Shown: in pieces, positions 56,986-64,000 of the stretch
How the letters are laid out: every line of letters begins with the position of its first letter
Numbering within the stretch: position 1 is the first letter of the stretch
Assembly: GCA_003833135.1 (NCBI GenBank)
Contig: QZLH01000037.1
Coordinates: 1 to 64,000 of the forward strand
Reading direction: 5' to 3'
DNA from: Oehlia diaphana
Taxonomy: Eukaryota; Glomeromycota; Glomeromycetes; Glomerales; Glomeraceae
DNA: 64,000 bases
The notes under the pieces: generated by a model
Database searches by the model: none
Seen by the model: the letters and a program-made list of their open reading frames with translations, nothing else
Told to the model about the DNA's origin: nothing
Made by a program: the position numbers and the translations under genes

Positions 56986-57060
56986 TGTAAATGTTTTTTG
57001 TAAATGTTTTTTGTAAATGTTTTTTTTGTAAATGTTTTGTAAATGCTTTTTGTAAATGAG
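56986..57060. repeat. TTTTTTGTAAATG tandem repeat upstream of the cysteine-rich gene
   Basis: GTAAATG recurs six times at spacings of 11-15 bp with a variable T run between. It lies about 45-115 bp before the start codon, in the promoter or leader. The duplicate gene has only one or two such words, so the array grew after duplication. Confidence 0.75.
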
Positions 57061-57169
57061 TTTTTTTTTAATTCTGACGGACTAAAAAATTCGATCTTTT
57101 TATAATTTTTATTACGATTGTTGAAAAAAAAAAAGGAATTAATAAAAATACAAAAATAAAACAAGGAAA

Positions 57170-59833
57170 ATTAACAAAATGAAAGTAAGACAAGAAAATT
57201 ATTAAACAAAAAAGAACTGAAAGAATGTGTACCTTCTTTCTAATTGTGATCTAGTTTCAGTTTATGATAAAGTTTGTTTGTACAAAAGAAAGAAAAAGAA
57301 AAAAAAAAAACAATAATAAAGTTTCATTTTAGTACATTGTTACATAAAAATGTATGTTACGCAGTTTTTACCTATGAAAAAAATTGGGAGGTTTTACTTT
57401 TTTATCATTATAATCAATTACTTAATTTTGAAAATTGAAACGATAATGACGATTATAGTATTAATGAAAAAATGTTAATGAAATGATTATTATTATATGT
57501 TGTACAAAAACCTTTGTTTGAAAAATGGATTTGTATCCCACAAACATTGGATTTCGGTTATTAATAGAATAATTTTGTGTTTCATTGCATATGATCAACC
57601 AATAGGGGCATAAACTTAGACCTAATAAAGGATAATTGTTAATATATATTCATAGACTAATAGAGAATCATAGACTAATAGAGAATGAATTAATATACTT
57701 TTTTTTCAAATTGAAACTTTTGTATTAATTAACTTAAATTAAGGTCACGAGCGAAAAAAATTATTTTATATTTGCAGTTTATACTTTTTACATTTATTAT
57801 TAAAAGATATGTATGTACTACATTAAAGATCAATTGTATCGAATAATATTAAAAGTTAAACAATAATAATAGACCTAAATTGGTTATTTGAACAATTAAC
57901 TGATTAGGTCCTTGTAAAAAATTTAATCCGTAATTTCCGTGAAAACTCCGTGGATGTGATACATTTACGGAAATAATATGGAATAAAAAAATCTTGGTAT
58001 GATGGTATGAAGAAAATGATCATAAAGTAGTAACTTTTTTTGAAGAAAACAAAAATTCAAAAGTTGCTATATCGCACAAATGTTAATATTTAATATAAAG
58101 CAAATAATATAACAATATTGGAATAGCGAGTAGAAGATGTACATTAATTTTATTTATTACGAAGCAATATTAAAATGGCACGCGAAAATTTTATCTTATA
58201 CAATAAATAGTTATAAATACGCCGTTTAACCTTATCACAATTTAGCTGTTCAATTGTTATTGGATTGGGGAGATTTTTAATCGGGTAAGGCTTTTTTTTA
58301 TCCTAAGATACTGTAGTTACCAATATTGATGTCATGAATAAGTAACAAACCAAAATAGTTGACAATAATCGAAGAAAAATTCCTTAAGACAAACTGAAAC
58401 AGAAATGCTTCTGATGTTCCCATTAGTCCTAAATCGAGCGAGACGTTCAGCGTAGTGAAGTTTCATTTTTCTTCAACACAATATTATCACTATAGTTTCA
58501 CTGTGATTTGAGAGACCATTATTTTGAATTCACAGCAGAGTATATGCTGTATATATATATATGCAATGAAATGTGAATGGGTTTATATGTATTAATAGAC
58601 GCCAACTAAATGAAAGTCAATTTATAAACATCTTTATTTATTCATTATAATGGAATGATTTAATCTAGAGCGTAATTAATAAGCGTGTAATTTTCCTCTC
58701 TCATTTTCTGTAACGTAAATTTGATCGGTATTTACTTTATAAACTTGGAGGCAGGGTTAGTAATATTCTGAGATAAATGATATTGAAAATGACGGCAGAA
58801 AAGTGTTTAGAGAAAATAAATTAAGAGAAAGAAATGAAGAGAAGAATATATCTTTACTTCTTTAGGATAATTACGAAAATTGGAAATACTATGATTTAAT
58901 CCATTATATTCTTTACTTTTAATATCATTAAAAATTTCTTTAAATGTATTAAAATAATCCAAATAACAACTCTATATAATAAAATTCTTTAATTTCTAAA
59001 TTTAATTGTACTTTATACTTTTTCATATGTTTGGGTTCGTTAAGGATTTTTTTTTAGAATGAAATTTTCCTCAATTTGATTTTTTTTCACGTAAATTATT
59101 CTAATAATTTATTTATTTTATTATAATTCTACTATCTTATTTCCAATCCAATTTTAAGGGAATCCTGACAAATGGCCCGCGTTATGCAGAATTATTCATA
59201 GTCACGTGATGTATTTGACTAGCATTAGTTTCGTACCTGTCGGGATTTCGTACCTAATTTAATGATGACTTGAATCCATATTTTAATGTTAAATATTATT
59301 TTTTGATATATAATATAAATATATTTCCTTAATATATATATCTTTCGTTGTTAGTTTTGAATGTGATTCTGCTTGATTTATTCATAAAATCTTTGACGTA
59401 CTATGTTACGGTAAATTTTCGTTTTTACTCTAGTAAGTAAATGTTTATTAGTATTTTTATTTTCTCTATCCTTTACAATTCAAATTGTTCAGTAGAGAAA
59501 AAAGGGAGTCAATTATGAGATCATTTACACACAATTTTAGCATAAAAAAAAAATACAACTCTAGTACATAAACCGCGTTAAAAAGGTAACTAACGCAACG
59601 CACCGAAATCAGGTAAGTTGTAGACCAAAAGTTGATGCTAGTACAGAGCCTAAAATTATTTCATCGTGAATAAGGACAATATTATGGTTATTTCATAAAA
59701 CGGCAAATTTACCCGACAATTTGTGATTTTTAATATTTATTTATTGGTATTAGTCTTTTTGTTTATTTCTATGATAGTCTAAAAAAAAAAAATTATTTTT
59801 TTTGTATATAAAATTAAATATAGAAACTTCTAA
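57170..59833. other. intergenic between the cysteine-rich paralogues
   Basis: No supported gene. The stretch up to about 57660 is still part of the duplicated unit (compare 61260-61810). The dispersed repeat at 59169-59257 and a (TA)n stretch near 58545-58565 are present. Confidence 0.5.
59169..59257. repeat. dispersed repeat copy 2 (CAAATGGCCCGCGTTATGC type)
   Basis: Matches 31694-31783 in the same orientation, including AGTCACGTGAT and ACCTGTCGGGATTTCGTACC. It is a partial copy of an unidentified repeat. Confidence 0.65.
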
Positions 59834-60859
59834 CTATTTATATATTAATATATTATTACATAAATGTTGTATAAATAAACCAATTAAAATAATTCCAGAA
59901 TAATTATAAAATTGATTAGTGAGTTTTTGACCATCAGATTTAATTTCTGATTCGTTACTAGCAATACTATTATTAACAATACTATTAGTAATATTAGGAC
60001 AACTATTTTCAAATTCTTTTAATGGGTTGCTTGTACTATTAATAATCTTTTGTAAATTAGGAATATCAGGAGGATGAGATGATTGAAAACTTTTGATATT
60101 ATTATAAAATTGTATTATACATTCATCATCACATGATAAATAAGAAAAAGTATTCGGTTGATATTGAGTTTGATTCGTTTGTGAAAAAATTGCAAAATTT
60201 TTATATATTTTAGCCTTACAATATTCTAAAAAAAAATAATAGAAGAGAGAATAATTTGTTAAAAAAAGTATTTATATGATATTATATAGTTAAATACTTA
60301 TTAACTTACCACCATTTACTTTCAAACACAAATTTTCTCTAAAAGGAATAGCCAAATAATATCCAAGCATAGTTGATATAGCTCTACTTCCGACACGTTC
60401 ATCATTTTTAGTTCCATTATTAGAAGAAAGATATTGATTCAATTCTGCATCACAAACTTTAGCAACTTCGGTATAAGAATTTTTAGCATCCGATTCATTA
60501 CATGCATTATTTGCAGTTTCAGCGCAAGTTTTATCTAAATCTTCTATTGCTTTTTTTGTAAATTTGGATATTTTTTCATCAGGAGTATCAGCAGTATCAA
60601 AAGTAGCGGGATTTGAAGGATCAAAAAACAAATAATAAAAGAAAATTGTATCAGCTAAACATTTATTAGAAGGTACAGTTTTATCGGTAAAACTCGGAAT
60701 TCCACCATTTTTAAAAATTGCTTGTTGACATGGTGTACATGTCTTGCCTATTAATAAGAAATTTTGTTCACAAGTATTTGCTTCTGGAACTGTTTGATTC
60801 TGAGCGTAAGCGAAAAGAATCAATACGTTTAAAATAACGAAAAAACTAAAAGATTTCAT
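59834..60859 (-). CDS. cysteine-rich secreted protein with altered C-terminal end (paralogue 2)
   Basis: The model has two exons (60310-60859 and 59834-60225), encoding 313 residues; donor GTAAGT, acceptor TAG, phase 1, as in the paralogue at 55966. The signal peptide MKSFSFFVILNVLILFAYA is nearly identical. Conserved landmarks are TCEQNF, TCTPCQQAIF, SYTEVAKVCDAELN, RENLCLKVN, SCDDECIIQFYNN and KSDGQKLT. Relative to paralogue 1, a 10-bp difference near the end shifts the frame. The hydrophobic end is replaced by SGIILIGLFIQHLCNNILIYK, which is less hydrophobic and ends in a charged residue. If paralogue 1 is membrane- or GPI-anchored, this protein may be released instead. There is also an insertion of about 10 residues (around NNSIASNESE) in exon 2. 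The family is not recognised. Confidence 0.75.
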
Positions 60860-62768
60860 TGTTTCTATTTATTATTTTCTATAATAAAATCAATTAACAG
60901 TATTTTATATAAATATAATAAGGAATATTTTTATTTAGAATGTAAATATGATGTGTTGTAAAATGATTTCTTTAGAAAGAATAAATTTCTGACGAACTAA
61001 AAAAATTCGATCCTTTTATAGTTTCATATGTTATAATTTAATTTTTTGCTATTCAATCCAAAAAAGGATGTACAAAAAAAAAAAAAAATAAAAATAAAAA
61101 TAAAACGAAATAGAACAATTAACAAAAATGAAAATGATAATGAAAGAATATATCTTCTTTTCGTTTTTTATTAATTATGATCTATTTTCAGTTTATGACT
61201 TTGTTATATTAAATTTTATGATGCGATTATTTAATTTTGTACAAAGAGAAAAGAAAAAAAAAAAAAAAAATAATTAAATTAATTAACTTCCATTTTAGTA
61301 CATTTTTTTAACGGAATTCTTACTTCTCTTACTTCTTGCATGCATAAAGTTTTTTGTTAAGAAAGAATAAAACTGGGAAGGTTTAAAGTTTAAATAAACA
61401 TGCAAAATTATTGGCCAATGTAGTATATTTTGAAGTAATAAATAAAATACAGATAAATTTATATGTTGCGCATTCCTGGTTAGACATATGAAAAACTGGG
61501 TAATTGGTTTACCTTTTTTTTTATACAATAATAATATTAAATAATAACTTATCATAATCTGATAATAATGGTAATAATGGGATGAAATTTCCTTTAAAGA
61601 TGATTGTTTATGTTGTACCACTTCTAACAAAATACCTTTGTTTGAAAAATGAACACAAACATTGGATCTCGTTAATAAGAGTAATTTTGTGCTTCATTCA
61701 CTGTTTCATCTCCTTGTCTATGATCAACAAATCGTATTTGTAAAGAATATTTATTTATATTAATTGTTAACTGTTAATATATTTAGTAATATATTCAAAG
61801 ACTAATAGAGTATTCTCTTAACTAACTCATGATCATATTTTTAGTTTTTACTCAGATATGTTATTAATGACTTTTTTTTTTATAGGAAAAATGAATTTCT
61901 CTTCAAATTAAAAATTTTATCAACTCAAATTAAAAATTTTCGCTTATACTCAATGAAATTCGATATGCTGTTATATCAAGAATTCCGTTATATCGAGGGT
62001 AAAATAATTATACGTCCGTTCCGGGTATATCATGATTTTACTTTATGACCCGTTATATCGAGTTCCGGTTTGTCTTCACTGCGTAATTAAAAAAAAAAAA
62101 ATTTGCTATAACAAAACCGTAATTGAGTTAATAACATAATGTATTGTAACTTAATTTTTAGACTTATTACAGTAGTACAGAATTTTTTAATTGTTACAAT
62201 TATTATTTTTAGATTTTATAAAAAAAGGTTCCAAGTATGTTACAGCCAAAATCTGTGGGATTATCTTAGGATACAAATTCACTGTGAAAATAACGAAATT
62301 TGTGTAAATTAGAACTGAACAAACCAGTTTATTCAACTGTGGAAAGCCGCCATGGTCAAAGTGCGCAGCGTATACACGTTAAATTATGTCATTTTTTTTT
62401 ATGGCGGGATACCTCTGAAATTAACAGGATACAGGGGCAAACCTGCCATATAAACTAACGGGTACCTGCTATAACTAGCGACAGGTATATAAAATGGCCC
62501 ACATAATCAATGTACAGGAGAAAACATAGAAGGCGCAAATAATAAAACAAAATGGTGCTTTTTTAGACATTTATTACACATGAGCACAAATATAAAACAA
62601 ATTTAACACATTTCGTTTTATAGGGATAAGGTAAAAGTTTTGAGAGACTGACAAATGATTGACGCCAGATCAATCTTTAAAATTATGTTAGTAAAAAAAG
62701 TTCGATTTCATGTTAATCCGGCTTGATAAAGTTTGTCAAACTTGTTTTATTAAATATTTTTTTTTTTA

Positions 62769-62810
<42 letters not shown>
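60860..62810. other. intergenic, upstream of the second cysteine-rich gene
   Basis: No supported gene. The part up to about 61810 repeats the upstream region of the first paralogue. CGTTATATCGA-type repeat words at 61960-62090 resemble those of the element at 37731-38220. The 111-codon frame at 61295-61630 has no domain and lies in the duplicated flank. Confidence 0.45.
62771..62810. repeat. (TA)n microsatellite
   Basis: About 19 TA units end directly at the left end of the small TIR element at 62811. Confidence 0.85.
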
Positions 62811-62966
62811 GGGTGCTGTCAGATATTACCTAATATTTTAGGGGAAGGGGGGTAACTAAAGATCTTAGGTTATATATAATACTATATAAGGAATTATATA
62901 TATAATATATCTTACGGGGGTAAGCTCTTATATTAAAGTAATATTAGGTAATATCTGACAGTGCCC
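62811..62966. mobile_element. 156-bp MITE with candidate TAAT target duplication
   Basis: The left end GGGTGCTGTCAGATATTACC and the right end, in reverse GGGCACTGTCAGATATTACC, continue into TAATATT. They form almost perfect inverted repeats of about 27 bp. TAAT lies directly outside both ends. The core is non-coding. Confidence 0.75.
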
Positions 62967-62971
62967 TAATT

Positions 62972-63195
62972 ATATTTTTCGTATAAAAAAAAATAGATTG
63001 GTTTTGTCCTAATTTTAGTAATTTTAATGTGTCATTTTTATTATTTTTGAGCAAAATAATTCTTTAAAATCGGCAAAATGAACTGTCAATGAAATAACTG
63101 TTGATGAAACATTTATCAGTAAAGTAATTATTGGTGAAATAACCAGACCCATTGACCTTACCTCTCACTATATCCATTTTTCAATACTTTTAAAA
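62972..63195. repeat. left copy of an exact direct repeat flanking an assembly gap
   Basis: This 224-bp stretch, from ATATTTTTCGTATAAAA to CAATACTTTTAAAA, is repeated without change at 63450-63673 on the other side of the N run. Confidence 0.9.
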
Positions 63196-63449
63196 NNNNN
63201 NNNNNNNNNNNNNNNNNNNNNNNNNNNNNNNNNNNNNNNNNNNNNNNNNNNNNNNNNNNNNNNNNNNNNNNNNNNNNNNNNNNNNNNNNNNNNNNNNNNN
63301 NNNNNNNNNNNNNNNNNNNNNNNNNNNNNNNNNNNNNNNNNNNNNNNNNNNNNNNNNNNNNNNNNNNNNNNNNNNNNNNNNNNNNNNNNNNNNNNNNNNN
63401 NNNNNNNNNNNNNNNNNNNNNNNNNNNNNNNNNNNNNNNNNNNNNNNNN
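63196..63449. other. assembly gap, 254 N
   Basis: The N run lies between two identical 224-bp copies. This is the pattern left when a scaffolder fails to merge overlapping contig ends. A real tandem duplication is the alternative. Confidence 0.95.
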
Positions 63450-63673
63450 ATATTTTTCGTATAAAAAAAAATAGATTGGTTTTGTCCTAATTTTAGTAAT
63501 TTTAATGTGTCATTTTTATTATTTTTGAGCAAAATAATTCTTTAAAATCGGCAAAATGAACTGTCAATGAAATAACTGTTGATGAAACATTTATCAGTAA
63601 AGTAATTATTGGTGAAATAACCAGACCCATTGACCTTACCTCTCACTATATCCATTTTTCAATACTTTTAAAA
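63450..63673. repeat. right copy of the gap-flanking direct repeat
   Basis: Identical to 62972-63195. The sequence after it (63674-64000) is AT-rich and shows no gene. Confidence 0.9.
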
Positions 63674-64000
63674 GATTATTATGAAATGCTAGAGGAAATT
63701 TACTAAAAATAAGCACATTTTATTAATCACGTAATTGTAAAAGGGCACGATTTTTTACGGTATTACTTTTTATTAATAAATTTCACGAAATAAAATTTTA
63801 TCTCTTTTATCTTCTACTTCAATTTAAAGAAATAAGCAAATTTTACCTAAATAATAAGAAATTCCAAATTTAAACCGTTTTTATATAGAATAATCGAATA
63901 ATCACAGTTCATTTGGATTCTTTTGCATGAGACATTCTTGGCACAATGCAATGTTAATTTCTCCCTATGGGCAATGTGACGTCGTTGCCGTGTGAATTTA

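Noticed and set aside
61295..61630. 111-codon minus-strand frame upstream of the second cysteine-rich gene
   Set aside because: It has no domain, starts in AT-rich flank and is not kept in the duplicate flank at 57.3-57.6 kb.
1..64000. Apparent abundance of TACTGTA/TACAGTA
   Set aside because: About 20-25 occurrences against roughly 15 expected from base composition is not a convincing excess.
1..64000. CRISPR arrays, bacterial operons or phage genes
   Set aside because: No regularly spaced identical repeats with unique spacers were found. All genes have fungal-type introns and families.
1..64000. tRNA or rRNA genes
   Set aside because: No convincing B-box, cloverleaf or rRNA-like GC-rich segment was seen by eye. 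A tRNAscan or Rfam run would be needed to exclude them.

Overview
The window is nuclear DNA of a very AT-rich fungus, by my estimate about a quarter G+C. It is most likely an arbuscular mycorrhizal fungus of the Rhizophagus type (Glomeromycotina). The argument rests on gene families: three MATA-HMG-type HMG-box genes, three genes of the expanded 'zinc-ribbon plus kinase' family, and degenerate LINE reverse transcriptase. Short introns (78-116 bp, GTRAGT-like donors), long homopolymer runs and many small terminal-inverted-repeat elements fit the same picture. There are two assembly gaps (50630-51140 and 63196-63449).

Layout. At 3.5-4.4 kb lies an unknown protein with about seven membrane spans. 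At 6.0-6.35 kb (minus) is an HMG-box gene, followed by a long upstream region that matches the two other HMG loci in the window. At 9.0-11.2 kb (minus) is a three-exon PRM1 plasma-membrane fusion gene. At 12.4-13.9 kb (minus) is a secreted berberine-bridge-type flavin oxidase. From 13.9 to 18.7 kb there are only repeats and a dead LINE fragment. At 18.8-20.9 kb (minus) is a six-exon APC-family amino acid transporter. From 20.9 to 25.4 kb there is intergenic DNA with a nested transposon pair. At 25.4-37.3 kb are three kinase-like genes, one on the minus and two on the plus strand. All three have Asn in place of the catalytic HRD aspartate. At 41.9-52.2 kb a tandem duplication of about 5 kb carries two further HMG-box genes. 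At 56.0-60.9 kb (minus) are two duplicated genes for cysteine-rich secreted proteins with a hydrophobic C-terminal end.

How it fits together. This is not an operon-like system but an accessory, repeat-rich region holding several expanded families: HMG regulators, kinase-like proteins and secreted cysteine-rich proteins. It also holds a few single housekeeping-like genes: PRM1, the amino acid permease and the flavin oxidase. The most notable signal is the HMG cassette. Three paralogues, one of them inverted, share about 2 kb of upstream DNA that looks better conserved than their coding sequences. This suggests fast protein divergence under a preserved promoter. The second signal is the run of three kinase paralogues that have all lost the same catalytic residue.

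All exon boundaries were derived by hand from splice signals, frame continuity and family similarity. Similarity percentages are estimates by eye.
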